This document shows positions 8,282 through 18,348 of a DNA stretch of 34,103 nucleotides, piece by piece. The stretch lies in assembly GCA_022781985.1 (NCBI GenBank), contig JALESH010000067.1, positions 1 to 34,103 on the forward strand, given 5' to 3'. The stretch's first letter is position 1; every line of letters starts with the position of its first letter. The position numbers and the translations under genes were made by a program. The notes under the pieces were generated by a model that saw only the letters and a program-made list of their open reading frames with translations, did not search any database and was not told the DNA's origin. The stretch is from Lachnospiraceae bacterium (GTDB lineage Bacteria; Bacillota; Clostridia; Lachnospirales; Lachnospiraceae).

Positions 8282-8310
8282 TTGACTTTTTCTCAGTCAC
8301 TTGCTAAAAT
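8282..8310 (+). promoter_or_regulatory. Strong promoter with overlapping dyad, ahead of second ilvN
   Basis: TTGACT (8282-8287), a 17-bp spacer and TAAAAT (8305-8310) each differ from sigma-A consensus at one base. A dyad, TGACT (8283-8287) with AGTCA (8295-8299) separated by seven bases, covers the -35 box and the upstream half of the spacer, where a bound repressor would block polymerase. It lies in the 85-bp gap between the two ilvN genes and would drive ilvN2 and ilvC apart from metH-ilvB-ilvN1. The promoter is well supported by sequence; the operator role is inferred. Confidence 0.7.
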
Positions 8311-8346
8311 AAGTGTCGGACGCTGATATGGAAACGGAGGAATTAG

Positions 8347-9958
<1,612 letters not shown>

Positions 9959-9963
9959 TATTA

Positions 9964-10890
9964 TCACATAAAGAAGGAGGACTGGCAATACTGCACCAGC
10001 CGATGCATCGCACCTGATATCGGTGTATCGGCTGGACAGGCAAAGCCAATCTCCCGTTTTGGAATCCTGTGGCCCAGCTTCACCTCCCGCAGGATTCCAT
10101 TTTTTATATCATTTTGCACAAAATCGCTGATAACGAAAGCGATTCCCAGTCCTGCTCTGGCAAATTCAATGGACAGATCCATGTTGCTTACCTCGATGAT
10201 ATTGGAAAGCTGCAGTTCGTGTGCCTGCAGAAAAGCATCTGCATGCATGCGGGAGATATTGGCTTTGTCCGGGAGGATAAAGCCAGCCTCCTGAATAAAA
10301 TCCTCATTTCTGCATAATTCACCCTTGAATCGATGGAGGAAGGGTACCAGGTAGGAATCTGCAGCCACGAAAACATCCTGGATGGGCTTTAAAGGTATGT
10401 AAGCTATCCCCTCCTTTTTTTCGGGAGGAGAATCAGAAGGAATTCCCACCAGCCCGATATCTGTTTCTCCCTTTTGCAGGGCAGAAAGGGTCTCAAAGGT
10501 GGACTGGCAGGAAATGGTGATTTTTATCCTGGGATTTTCCGCCATAAAGCCCTTTAGCAGGGGCAGCAGGACGTATTTGCAGAGTGTAGTGCTCACCCCG
10601 ATGGAGAGCCTGCTGACTCCCTGAGAGGCAGCGGCCCGGATCAGCTCTTCCCCGTTATGGAGAGTATGCAGGGCTTCCTCCACATGACGGTACAGCAGTT
10701 CTCCCTCCGGTGTCAGGGAAACACCTCTGGGAGAACGGTGGAAGAGGAGGGCTCCCAGACATTCCTCCAGCCTGGCCACCGCCTTGCTGACCGCCGGCTG
10801 GCTCACATACATTCTCCTGGCCGCAGTGGAAAAGCTGCGGCATTTTGCTGCTTCATAAAAGATCTGGTATAGGTTGAGATTTTGTTCCAT
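9964..10890 (-). CDS. LysR-type transcriptional regulator
   Basis: A 308-residue LysR family regulator. The winged helix-turn-helix lies at about residues 5-62, with the recognition region AARRMYVSQPAVSKAVARLE, and the two-lobed effector domain covers about 90-300. ATG 10890 is chosen because AGGAGG stands five bases upstream; a longer frame to 10959 has no ribosome site. On the minus strand it follows the broken antiporter by 44 bp and so may be read from the TetR promoter. It converges on ilvC with the stops almost touching. The effector and targets are unknown. ilvC is a plausible target by position, but the usual divergent LysR layout is absent. A 15-bp-stem hairpin lies within the last codons. 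Confidence 0.9.
   Translation of the reverse strand: MEQNLNLYQIFYEAAKCRSFSTAARRMYVSQPAVSKAVARLEECLGALLFHRSPRGVSLTPEGELLYRHVEEALHTLHNGEELIRAAASQGVSRLSIGVSTTLCKYVLLPLLKGFMAENPRIKITISCQSTFETLSALQKGETDIGLVGIPSDSPPEKKEGIAYIPLKPIQDVFVAADSYLVPFLHRFKGELCRNEDFIQEAGFILPDKANISRMHADAFLQAHELQLSNIIEVSNMDLSIEFARAGLGIAFVISDFVQNDIKNGILREVKLGHRIPKREIGFACPADTPISGAMHRLVQYCQSSFFM
9996..10035. repeat. Long inverted repeat at the ilvC/LysR convergence
   Basis: Bases 9996-10010 pair with 10021-10035 over 15 positions (two of them G-T on the plus strand) around a 10-base loop. The outer nine base pairs, CCAGCCGAT/ATCGGCTGG, are perfect. It lies inside the LysR coding end, 38 bp past the ilvC stop, and has no T-run on either side. 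It could stop or pause transcription from both genes or protect the ilvC transcript 3' end. Confidence 0.55.
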
Positions 10891-10934
10891 GGGAGCCTCC
10901 TGGCAGTATGGTTTTTTCTGTATAAGTACATTCT

Positions 10935-11971
10935 CTATTCTTTGATTTCTCCCGCCCATTTGAAAGCGTATTTTGCTGCAATAACTGCAATAATTTCATT
11001 GATGATCGCTGCTGCAACGATGGTTCCTGATACAATAGAAGCAAGAGAAACGTCAATCCCGGTCAGGGTTGTGGCCGCTATTCCTGTAAATACCAAGGAC
11101 ACGCCAGAGTGAGGCAGCAATGTCAATCCCAGATATTTTGTAACGGCAGGATCGGCTTTTGTCAATTTGCCGCCCAGGTATGCACCCCCTATTTTTCCAG
11201 CAGCTCTGGAAAGGATATAGAGAGCTGTGAAGAGGCCGGCACCGGCTATCAGGCGGTAGTCCAGAGGCATACCCAGATTCACAATGACAATAACAAGTGA
11301 AAGATTCAGCAGCGGGTTATACAGCTTTAGGGTATCTCCAAGCTCTTTTTCCGGCAGGACATTTGCAACAGCAGCACTGAATGCCATGCCGATCAGCAGA
11401 TAATTCAGACTGAAGGAATGAAAGATATAAAAATCAACCAACAGGCCGGAGAGTGTGGACAGGCAGAGGAAAAACAGAAGCAATACAACAGAGGCGCTTC
11501 CGTTTGTTCCGCTTACAATAGAGATGACGGTAAAGTGTGATATTCATTCACAATGGAGAGCGCGGGAGCGGGAGCGGTTGCTAATGCAATGCCTCCGAAA
11601 ATAAAAGCTAAAAAAATCGGGATATCAGTGATGAAAAACACAGCCGAAAAAGCGGCGGTTACAAATAAAAATGTCCCAATGGACTGCACAAAGGTAATAC
11701 CGATGATTTGCCTGCCGGAACTGGCAATCTTTTTAAAAATGATTTCACGCCCAATCAGTACACCTGCAAAGCACTCAAAAAATTTTATAAAAATTCTGTA
11801 CCACAATGTATTTGTTATTTCCAAAGTTACCACTTCGGCCAGATACGGTCCAAGAACGATACCTGTGATCAGCCAGCCCAGTATGGCAGGCAGTTTTAGC
11901 TTGGAGATCAGCTTGCCGCAAACAAAAGCAGAGCAAAGAACAGCAAAAATGCGAAGAAGTCCTGTTATCAT
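10935..11971 (-). pseudogene. Cation:proton antiporter gene broken by a frameshift
   Basis: Two adjacent minus-strand frames make up one multi-pass cation:proton antiporter (Kef/Na+-H+ exchanger type). The first (11971-11513, 152 codons) begins MITGLL, has four or five membrane segments and reaches the family motif ALATAPAPALSIVNEYHT before running into a stop. The second frame continues the protein from about 11540 to the stop at 10935, with six or so hydrophobic segments. The whole span is 1037 bp, one base short of a multiple of three, which fits a single lost base near 11537-11550. The region that normally carries the ALDD-type ion-binding aspartates reads SIVSGTNGSA, so that site is also degraded. 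The ATG overlaps the TetR stop by four bases. Two separately translated halves is a less likely reading. Confidence 0.75.
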
Positions 11972-12456
11972 AACAATTGCACCAACCTTTCTATAACAGC
12001 ATCGGGATTGAGCCGGGCATTACAAAGCTTTTCGAAGGAACCGTCCACAATAATGCGGATGGCTTTCATGCTTTGTTCCGAGGTCCTGTCTCTAAAAGAG
12101 GCAGAAATTATCCTCCAAAGAGAGTCGTTCTGCTCAGTAGTATAGCCATATATGGAATCATTTAACTGATACTTATTGAAAATATCTCTCCCGGTCATTG
12201 CTTTCGCATCAAAGTAGAGATAGAGCAGATCCGAATGGGAAAACGGCATATTGCTGTTTATCAGCATTTCTGCCTTTTTCTTTGCATCGTCATAATACTT
12301 TTCGTATAAAGCCAGAGCAAGTGCTTCCTTGTTGGGGAAGAATTTATAGATGGTCTTTTTGGAAATCCTTAATTTGCCGGCTAATGTGTCTACGGAAAAT
12401 TTTAATCCTTCCTGCCGGAGACTATCAATGGATGCACTTATAATTTTTTCTTTCAT
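11968..12456 (-). CDS. TetR family transcriptional regulator
   Basis: A 162-residue regulator with an N-terminal TetR helix-turn-helix (about residues 5-50; the recognition part is LRISKKTIYKFFPNKEAL) and a short helical ligand domain. ATG 12456 is chosen because GGGAG stands 13 bases upstream; a TTG 12 bases earlier is almost on top of that site. Its stop overlaps the antiporter start (ATGA), so regulator and transporter are translationally coupled. TetR proteins commonly repress their own operon in response to a compound handled by the neighbouring transporter, so autoregulation at the perfect promoter upstream is likely. The ligand cannot be guessed. The gene is AT-richer than the amino-acid genes around it. 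Confidence 0.85.
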   Translation of the reverse strand: MKEKIISASIDSLRQEGLKFSVDTLAGKLRISKKTIYKFFPNKEALALALYEKYYDDAKKKAEMLINSNMPFSHSDLLYLYFDAKAMTGRDIFNKYQLNDSIYGYTTEQNDSLWRIISASFRDRTSEQSMKAIRIIVDGSFEKLCNARLNPDAVIERLVQLL

Positions 12457-12486
12457 ACGGAAACGCAATCTCCCTTTTTTGTTTCC

Positions 12487-12515
12487 ATTATAATGACTTC
12501 CGATTTTTCTGTCAA
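12487..12515 (-). promoter_or_regulatory. Perfect consensus sigma-A promoter of the TetR operon
   Basis: On the minus strand TTGACA (plus bases 12510-12515), a 17-bp spacer and TATAAT (12487-12492) match consensus at all twelve positions. The perfect palindrome CATTATAATG (12486-12495) sits over the -10 box and could be part of a TetR operator. A promoter this strong usually needs a repressor, in line with the TetR gene it drives. Confidence 0.8.
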
Positions 12516-12546
12516 TAAAAAGGGATTTTATTTTTTTACATGAGAT

Positions 12547-12592
12547 GTAAAAACCCCTTCAGCGCCGGGAAATATAAGGCTTTGAAGGGGTT
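12547..12592 (-). terminator. Rho-independent terminator of the SDR gene
   Basis: A perfect 10-bp inverted repeat, AACCCCTTCA (12552-12561) and TGAAGGGGTT (12583-12592), lies just past the SDR stop. On the minus strand the stem is followed by a run of five T residues (complement of 12549-12553). It insulates the SDR gene from the TetR operon. Confidence 0.8.
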
Positions 12593-12611
12593 GCTGATTT
12601 GTTTTGGCCCA

Positions 12612-13415
12612 TTACCAGGTGCGGGAATTCAGCTGCCTGAACTGTGCCACAGTAGAAACATGGGAATTCAGGCCGCCGTCTACATTGATGATCTGTCCGG
12701 TTACATAGCAGCTCTCATCCGACGCAAGATACACGCACATGTGGCCTATGTCTTCCGGGCATCCGTAACGGTTGACCATGATATTGCTCAAGAAGATATC
12801 CTTCAGGGGCTGGGGGACATGGGCATCGTTTTCCGGTGTGACGATCAGCCCCGGACGGATGCAGTTGCACCGGATATTCTGCTTTCCATATTGGAGGGCG
12901 GTGGACTGCGTCAGCATATCCACACCGGCCTTGGCACAGGCATAGGCTGTGGAGCCCAGGTCTCCTCCGCAGGAAGCCATGGAGCCGATATTGATGATGG
13001 AGCCGCCTGCTTCATTTTTCTGCATATAGGGCAGTACGTATTTTGTGGTGCAGAAGGCGCCCCGCAGATCGCTCTGGAAAATATGATCCCACATCTCCAG
13101 GCTCAATTCATCCACACGGCCGTCCTTCAGACCCACATTGGCAGCATTATTTACAAGCACATCGATTTTTCCGTATTCCTTTTCCGTATCGGAAAAAAGC
13201 TTTTCGATGCTTTCCGGATCCGTGATATCCATAAAGTGATAGAAGGCTTCTCCACCCTCCCTGCGGATGCTGTCTACAACAGCCTGCCCCTTTTCCTCCC
13301 TGCGTCCGCAGATGACTACTCTTGCTCCCTCCGCGGCAAACAGCCTGGCGATACCCACACCGATCCCGCTGGTAGAGCCGGTGACAACGGCAGCCTTTTC
13401 TCTTAATCTGTTCAT
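12612..13415 (-). CDS. Short-chain dehydrogenase/reductase (SDR), classical type
   Basis: A 267-residue NAD(P)-dependent oxidoreductase. It has the cofactor motif TGSTSGIG (residues 12-19), NNAAN at 89-93, and the catalytic Ser145, Tyr158 and Lys162 (YACAK). An arginine pair after the second strand (CGRRE) suggests NADP(H). The family C terminus, ending NVDGG, is present, followed by about 20 extra residues. ATG 13415 has AAGGAGGT seven bases upstream; a longer frame to 13454 lacks a ribosome site. It is divergent from a LysR regulator across a 166-bp gap containing a dyad, and it ends in a strong terminator. Relatives include hydroxysteroid, sugar and polyol dehydrogenases; the substrate cannot be assigned. 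Confidence 0.88.
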   Translation of the reverse strand: MNRLREKAAVVTGSTSGIGVGIARLFAAEGARVVICGRREEKGQAVVDSIRREGGEAFYHFMDITDPESIEKLFSDTEKEYGKIDVLVNNAANVGLKDGRVDELSLEMWDHIFQSDLRGAFCTTKYVLPYMQKNEAGGSIINIGSMASCGGDLGSTAYACAKAGVDMLTQSTALQYGKQNIRCNCIRPGLIVTPENDAHVPQPLKDIFLSNIMVNRYGCPEDIGHMCVYLASDESCYVTGQIINVDGGLNSHVSTVAQFRQLNSRTW

Positions 13416-13486
13416 ATTTAAGACCTCCTTCATTCCGTATTTTTTACTGACCAAATAAATGCTTTGTCTACTCTAATGTATAACAT

Positions 13487-13513
13487 TGACAGGAATAAAT
13501 CAATATGCTGTCA
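13487..13513. promoter_or_regulatory. Candidate LysR operator between the SDR and LysR genes
   Basis: TGACAG (13487-13492) and CTGTCA (13508-13513) form a perfect inverted repeat with a 15-bp spacer, so the half-sites are 21 bp apart, two turns of the helix on the same face. The position in a divergent LysR intergenic region fits a LysR-type binding site. Binding is inferred. Confidence 0.45.
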
Positions 13514-13581
13514 GAAACCCTTGATTATTTGGAAGAATATGTTAGACTTTTTCTTAGGAAGTAACAAGCTGCAGAAAAGGT

Positions 13582-14508
13582 ATGGTACAAGTGACATTAC
13601 AGCAATTAAGATATATTGTGACAGTAGCAGAGGCGGGAAATATTACAGAGGCTGCAAAAAGGCTTTTTATTTCACAGCCAAGCCTGACGAATTCAATTCA
13701 TGAACTGGAAAAGGAAATGGGGATAAGGATTTTTAATCGTACTAATAAAGGCGTATCCATCTCCAATGAGGGAGATGTTTTTTTGTCCTATGCCAGGCAG
13801 ATCCTGGAGCAAACAAATTTATTGGAGGAAAGGTTTTTAAATAAACGAAAGCAGAGTCCCAGGTTTTCAGTATCCTGCCAGCATTATTCCTTTGCCGTAG
13901 ATGCCTTTGTGGATTTGATCTGTGAATTTGGGGGGAATAAATATGATTTTACGCTGAGGGAAACACAGACCTATGAGATCATAGAGGATGTGGGCAGATT
14001 AAAAAGCGAGATCGGAATTCTTTACACCTCCTCCAGGAATAAAGAAATCATCCGGAAGCTCGTCAGGCAGAATGGACTGAGATTTGAAGAATTATTTGTG
14101 GCAAAACCCCATATCTTCATATCCTCCGAGCATCCTTTAGCAGATAAGGAGGTACTGACTCTGGAGGATCTTGAGGAATATCCATACTTGTCCTTTGAGC
14201 AGGGGGAATATAATTCCTTCTATTTTTCGGAAGAGATTTTGAGCACCCTGGACCGGGATAAAAATGTAAAGGTAAGGGACAGGGCTACCCTGTTTAATCT
14301 GGTCATTGGTCTGAATGGATATACCGTTAGTTCCGGTGTGATCAGTAAGGCATTGAACGGGGAGAACATTATTGCAAAGCCCTTGGCAGTAGAGGAATAT
14401 ATGCAGATTGGCATCCTTACCCAGAGAAATATGCCGCTTAGCCGATATGGGACTGCCTATATTGAATATTTAAAAAGACACATACCCATGGATCATTCCA
14501 TGGTATAG
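13582..14508 (+). CDS. LysR-type transcriptional regulator upstream of metE
   Basis: A regulator of about 308 residues with an N-terminal winged helix-turn-helix (TLQQLRYIVTVAEAG to IRIFNRTNKG, about residues 5-64) and a LysR effector domain (about 95-300). ATG 13582 lies only one base from AAAAGG, while GTG 13591 is ten bases from it and gives the usual opening MTLQQLRYIV, so the true start may be 13591. It is divergent from the SDR gene, with a dyad in the gap, and is followed by a strong terminator and then metE. By position it may control metE, in the manner of MetR, or the SDR gene. It is not clearly MetR by sequence, so the target is open. Base composition is AT-richer than in metH/ilv. 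Confidence 0.88.
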   Translation: MVQVTLQQLRYIVTVAEAGNITEAAKRLFISQPSLTNSIHELEKEMGIRIFNRTNKGVSISNEGDVFLSYARQILEQTNLLEERFLNKRKQSPRFSVSCQHYSFAVDAFVDLICEFGGNKYDFTLRETQTYEIIEDVGRLKSEIGILYTSSRNKEIIRKLVRQNGLRFEELFVAKPHIFISSEHPLADKEVLTLEDLEEYPYLSFEQGEYNSFYFSEEILSTLDRDKNVKVRDRATLFNLVIGLNGYTVSSGVISKALNGENIIAKPLAVEEYMQIGILTQRNMPLSRYGTAYIEYLKRHIPMDHSMV

Positions 14509-14518
14509 ATTATCAGTG

Positions 14519-14567
14519 AAAACAGTGCCTGAAATAGTTTAAAGCTATGGATGAGCACTGTTTTTTT
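14519..14567 (+). terminator. Rho-independent terminator after the LysR gene
   Basis: AAAACAGTGC (14519-14528) pairs perfectly with GCACTGTTTT (14555-14564) and the T-run extends to 14567. A small nested hairpin (ATAG/CTAT) lies in the loop. It separates the LysR gene from metE, whose promoter starts five bases later. Confidence 0.85.
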
Positions 14568-14571
14568 CTAT

Positions 14572-14600
14572 TTTTCAAACAGAAATCAAGATCTTATACT
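14572..14600 (+). promoter_or_regulatory. Predicted metE promoter
   Basis: TTTTCA (14572-14577), a 17-bp spacer and TATACT (14595-14600) lie 44 bp upstream of the metE ATG. The same TTTTCA -35 hexamer with a 17-bp spacer also precedes leuC and the TPR gene. The weak -35 box suggests that an activator may help. Confidence 0.55.
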
Positions 14601-14644
14601 TATAGCTGTATAGAAAATGATGAACAGCTGATTGGAGGATAATT

Positions 14645-16915
14645 ATGCAAAGTGCAGTGATTGGCTTTCCGAGGGTGGGAAAACTGAGAGAGTTAAAGTT
14701 TGCCTGTGAGAAGTATTTTCGAGGTGAAGTAGAAAAAGAAGATTTATGGAAGGAGGCAGCAAAGCTTCGGAAGGAGCATTGGGAATGGCAGCAAAGCTTC
14801 GGGATACAATATATTTCATCCAATGATTTTTCCTTTTATGACAATATGCTGGATGCCGCAGTTTTGCTGAATGCAGTACCGGAGTGCTATAGAAAGCTGA
14901 AGCTGAACGAAACAGACACCTATTTTGCAATGGCCCGAGGCTATCAGGGTGAGGCCGGGGATGTGCCCGCTCTTGCCATGAAAAAATGGTTTAATACAAA
15001 TTACCATTATATTGTGCCGGAGATAGGGGCAGACACACAGATTCGGCTGAACGGCAGCAAGCCCTTTGAGGAATATAGGGAAGCAAGATGCTTGGGAATA
15101 CAGACAAAGTCTGTATTGATCGGGGCATTTACATTTCTCAAGCTGGCAAAATATCAGGATAACAAAACGCCAGATGATTATGTGGATGCCATGGTTTCCG
15201 GGTACAGGGCTGTCCTGGAGAAATTCCGGACCTTAGGGGCAGAATGGGTTCAACTGGACGAGCCGGCCCTTGTGACAGATCTGACAAAAGAAGATATCTG
15301 CCTGTTTGAGACGCTATATAAGCAGATCTTAGCAGGGAAGGGGAAGCTGAAGGTGTTATTGCAGACCTATTTCGGAGATATAAGAGATTGCTACAGGAAT
15401 GTCGCTGCCCTGGATTTTGATGGAATCGGGCTGGATTTTCTGGAAGGGAAAAAAACAAAGGACCTGGTGGAGACATATGGCTTTCCGGAGGATAAGGTGC
15501 TTTTTGCGGGCCTGGTGAACGGAAAGAACATATGGAGATGTAATTACCGGGAAACCCTGGAGGTGCTTTGGGAAATAAAAAAATATACCCCTCAAATTGT
15601 ATTATCTACTTCCTGCTCCCTGCTGCATGTACCCTATACGCTGGGAAGTGAATGCAGTATGAAGGCGGAGGTGAAACAGCATTTTTCCTTCGCCCTGGAA
15701 AAGCTTCAGGAATTACAGGAGCTTAGTGTATTGACGGAATGTGATGATTACAAGGCGCAGAAGGAATATGTGGATAACAGGAGGCTCTTTGAGCAGGAAA
15801 GGCCTTTTGTTCATGCAGAGGCAAAGCAGAGGGCTGCTGCCTTATCAGAAAAGGATTTTATCAGACAGCCGGAGCGCGCCGAAAGACAAAGGCTGCAGAA
15901 AAAGGCATTCGGATTACCCCTGCTTCCTACCACCACCATCGGCTCTCTGCCTCAGACACAGGAGGTAAAAAGAAACCGCAGCAGTTATAGGAGAGGTGAA
16001 ATAGATAAATCCACATATGACAGCCAGGTATATGCTTTTATCAAAGAATGTATTGAAAAGCAGGAGCAGATCGGTCTGGATGTTTTGGTGCATGGTGAGT
16101 ATGAAAGAAATGACATGGTGGAATTTTTCGGAGAAAATCTGTCCGGCTATGTTTTTACGGATAAGGCATGGGTACAGTCCTATGGAACAAGATGTGTAAA
16201 GCCGCCGATTATCTTCGGTGATGTGATGAGAATTGCCCCCATTACAGTAGACTACTCTGTCTATGCGCAAAGCCTGACAGAAAGGCCTGTCAAGGGAATG
16301 CTCACCGGTCCTGTAACGATTCTCAACTGGTCCTTCCCCAGAGAGGATATCAGTCTGAAGGAAATGGCATATCAGATCGGTATTGCAGTCAGGGAGGAGG
16401 TTCTTGATCTGGAAAGAGCCGGAATCCGTATGATTCAGATTGACGAAGCTGCCCTGAAGGAAAAGCTGCCCATCAGAAGGAGTGACTGGTACAGCGGATA
16501 TCTTGACTGGGCCATTCCCGCCTTCCGCCTGTGCCACAGCGGCGTGAAGCCGGAAACCCAGATACATACCCATATGTGCTACAGTGAATTTGATGATATC
16601 ATCAGGGAGATTGATGATATGGATGCGGATGTTATTTCCTTTGAAGCCTCTCGTTCTAAGCTGACGATACTTGATGCAATTAGAGAGAATCATTTTGAAA
16701 CGGAGGTTGGGCCGGGCGTATATGATATTCACTCTCCGAGAGTGCCCTCGGTGGAAGAAATTGTGACAGCCTTGAGAATAATGCTCACCAAAATCAGCAA
16801 AGAAAAGCTGTGGGTAAATCCGGACTGCGGACTGAAGACCAGAGGGATGCCGGAAACAGAGGCCAGCCTGAGGAATCTTGTGGAGGCAGCCGGAATAGTA
16901 AGAGAAGAGCTATAA
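14645..16915 (+). CDS. metE: Cobalamin-independent methionine synthase
   Basis: A 756-residue zinc enzyme that moves the methyl group of 5-methyltetrahydropteroyl-triglutamate directly to homocysteine. The N-terminal barrel (about residues 1-370, opening SAVIGFPRVGKLRELK) is joined by a helical linker to the catalytic C-terminal barrel, which begins near LLPTTTIGSLPQT at about 421. The zinc ligands align with the Escherichia coli enzyme: His643 and Cys645 (THMC), Glu667 (SFEASRS) and Cys728 (NPDCG). Full length and intact. TTGGAGG stands eight or so bases before the ATG. The window also encodes B12-dependent MetH, so the cell can make methionine with or without cobalamin. No B12 riboswitch or SAM box is visible in the short leader; control by the upstream LysR protein is possible. 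Confidence 0.96.
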   Translation: MQSAVIGFPRVGKLRELKFACEKYFRGEVEKEDLWKEAAKLRKEHWEWQQSFGIQYISSNDFSFYDNMLDAAVLLNAVPECYRKLKLNETDTYFAMARGYQGEAGDVPALAMKKWFNTNYHYIVPEIGADTQIRLNGSKPFEEYREARCLGIQTKSVLIGAFTFLKLAKYQDNKTPDDYVDAMVSGYRAVLEKFRTLGAEWVQLDEPALVTDLTKEDICLFETLYKQILAGKGKLKVLLQTYFGDIRDCYRNVAALDFDGIGLDFLEGKKTKDLVETYGFPEDKVLFAGLVNGKNIWRCNYRETLEVLWEIKKYTPQIVLSTSCSLLHVPYTLGSECSMKAEVKQHFSFALEKLQELQELSVLTECDDYKAQKEYVDNRRLFEQERPFVHAEAKQRAAALSEKDFIRQPERAERQRLQKKAFGLPLLPTTTIGSLPQTQEVKRNRSSYRRGEIDKSTYDSQVYAFIKECIEKQEQIGLDVLVHGEYERNDMVEFFGENLSGYVFTDKAWVQSYGTRCVKPPIIFGDVMRIAPITVDYSVYAQSLTERPVKGMLTGPVTILNWSFPREDISLKEMAYQIGIAVREEVLDLERAGIRMIQIDEAALKEKLPIRRSDWYSGYLDWAIPAFRLCHSGVKPETQIHTHMCYSEFDDIIREIDDMDADVISFEASRSKLTILDAIRENHFETEVGPGVYDIHSPRVPSVEEIVTALRIMLTKISKEKLWVNPDCGLKTRGMPETEASLRNLVEAAGIVREEL

Positions 16916-16948
16916 AATTTAGTTATAATAAATATAAACAGATATTAT

Positions 16949-16977
16949 TTTTCAAATCCCCCCGGCTATGATAAAAT
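16949..16977 (+). promoter_or_regulatory. Predicted leuCD promoter with extended -10
   Basis: TTTTCA (16949-16954), a 17-bp spacer and TAAAAT (16972-16977) precede leuC by 77 bp. A TG dinucleotide one base before the -10 box (16969-16970) makes it an extended -10 promoter. No clear terminator for metE lies before it, so some readthrough is possible. Confidence 0.6.
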
Positions 16978-17054
16978 AAATTTATCGGATCGGATAGGAA
17001 ATTCGAGAAAATGTGAATGCTTTCAAGGCTTTGGAAAGGAGAAGGGTTATAAAG

Positions 17055-18317
17055 ATGGGAATGACGATGACGCAGAAGATTCTGGCGGCGCATGCCGGAC
17101 TGGATAAGGTGGAGGCAGGACAGCTCATTGAGGCAGATCTGGATCTGGTGTTGGGCAACGATATTACCAGCCCTGTAGCCATCAGAGAGATGGAAAAAAT
17201 GAAGGTGCAGGGAGTATTTGACAAGGATAAGATCGCCCTTGTACCGGATCATTTTGTACCCAATAAGGATATCAAGTCGGCAGAGCACTGCAGATGTGTG
17301 AGAGAGTTTGCTTATCGCCACCAGATCACCAACTATTTTGAAGTGGGAGAGATGGGGATCGAGCATGCCCTTCTGCCGGAAAAAGGACTGACTGTAGCCG
17401 GAGATGTGATCATCGGAGCGGATTCCCATACCTGTACCTACGGTGCCCTGGGAGCTTTTTCCACCGGTGTGGGAAGTACGGATATGGCGGCTGGCATGGC
17501 CACAGGAAAGGCCTGGTTCAAGGTGCCTGCAGGGATCAGGTTCAACCTGGTGGGCAAGCCGTCGGAATGGGTCAGCGGCAAGGATGTGATCCTCCACATT
17601 ATAGGCATGATCGGAGTGGACGGTGCTTTATATAAGTCCATGGAGTTCGTGGGTGAGGGGATCCGGAATCTGTCCATGGATGACAGGTTCACCATCGCCA
17701 ACATGGCCATTGAGGCGGGCGGGAAGAACGGTATCTTTCCCGTGGATGACACGGCCATCGCTTACATGAAGGAGCATTCTGCAAGAGAATATAAGATTTA
17801 TGAGGCGGATGAGGATGCTGTATATGAGGAAGAGTACACCATTGATCTGAGCACACTCAGACCCACTATCGCCTTTCCCCATCTGCCTGAGAATACCAGA
17901 ACCATCGATGAGGTCAGGGAGGATGTGCGGATTGATCAGGTAGTGATCGGCTCCTGTACCAACGGCCGCCTGGATGACCTGCGTATTGCTGCCAGGGTTC
18001 TGGAGGGCAGGCATGTGGCAAAGGGGATCCGCTGCATCATCATTCCTGCCACCCAGGCCATCTATATGCAGGCCATGGAAGAGGGACTGTTAAAAATCTT
18101 TATTGAAGCCGGCGCTGTGGTAAGCACCCCCAGCTGCGGACCCTGCCTGGGCGGATATATGGGCATCCTGGCCAAAGGTGAGAGATGTGTGTCCACCACA
18201 AACCGCAATTTCGTGGGACGTATGGGCCATGTGGATTCGGAGGTATATTTGGCCAGCCCGGCTGTGGCTGCAGCCAGTGCTGTGGCGGGAAAGATTTCCT
18301 GCCCCTGCCGGCTATAG
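17055..18317 (+). CDS. leuC: 3-isopropylmalate dehydratase large subunit
   Basis: A 420-residue subunit of the iron-sulfur isomerase that converts 2-isopropylmalate to 3-isopropylmalate in leucine synthesis. The [4Fe-4S] ligands are Cys301 (GSCTNGR), Cys361 and Cys364 (SCGPC). Active-site motifs near PDHF and [11 protein letters not shown] are intact. At about 420 residues it is the compact clostridial/archaeal type, close to homoaconitase small forms, and not the 460-470-residue enterobacterial one; activity on related malates or citramalates is possible. ATG 17055 stands 13 bases after AAAGGAG (17035-17041), matching the leader pattern of ilvB; an in-frame upstream start at 17013 lies before that ribosome site. 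leuD follows after 31 bp. Confidence 0.93.
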   Translation: MGMTMTQKILAAHAGLDKVEAGQLIEADLDLVLGNDITSPVAIREMEKMKVQGVFDKDKIALVPDHFVPNKDIKSAEHCRCVREFAYRHQITNYFEVGEMGIEHALLPEKGLTVAGDVIIGADSHTCTYGALGAFSTGVGSTDMAAGMATGKAWFKVPAGIRFNLVGKPSEWVSGKDVILHIIGMIGVDGALYKSMEFVGEGIRNLSMDDRFTIANMAIEAGGKNGIFPVDDTAIAYMKEHSAREYKIYEADEDAVYEEEYTIDLSTLRPTIAFPHLPENTRTIDEVREDVRIDQVVIGSCTNGRLDDLRIAARVLEGRHVAKGIRCIIIPATQAIYMQAMEEGLLKIFIEAGAVVSTPSCGPCLGGYMGILAKGERCVSTTNRNFVGRMGHVDSEVYLASPAVAAASAVAGKISCPCRL

Positions 18318-18348
18318 AGTGAAGACCTTGAAAGGAGCAAAGCAAAAT

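Noticed and set aside
10935-11971. Programmed frameshift joining the two antiporter frames
   Set aside because: No slippery heptamer or stimulating structure is visible near the change of frame, and the expected ion-binding motif is also lost, so decay is the simpler reading.
12540-13406. Plus-strand 288-codon frame antisense to the SDR gene
   Set aside because: The SDR motifs on the minus strand are unmistakable; the plus frame starts inside the SDR terminator and lacks family features.
16916-16948. AT-rich inverted repeat as a metE terminator
   Set aside because: The pairing is short, imperfect and only A-T, so it is not convincing as a terminator.
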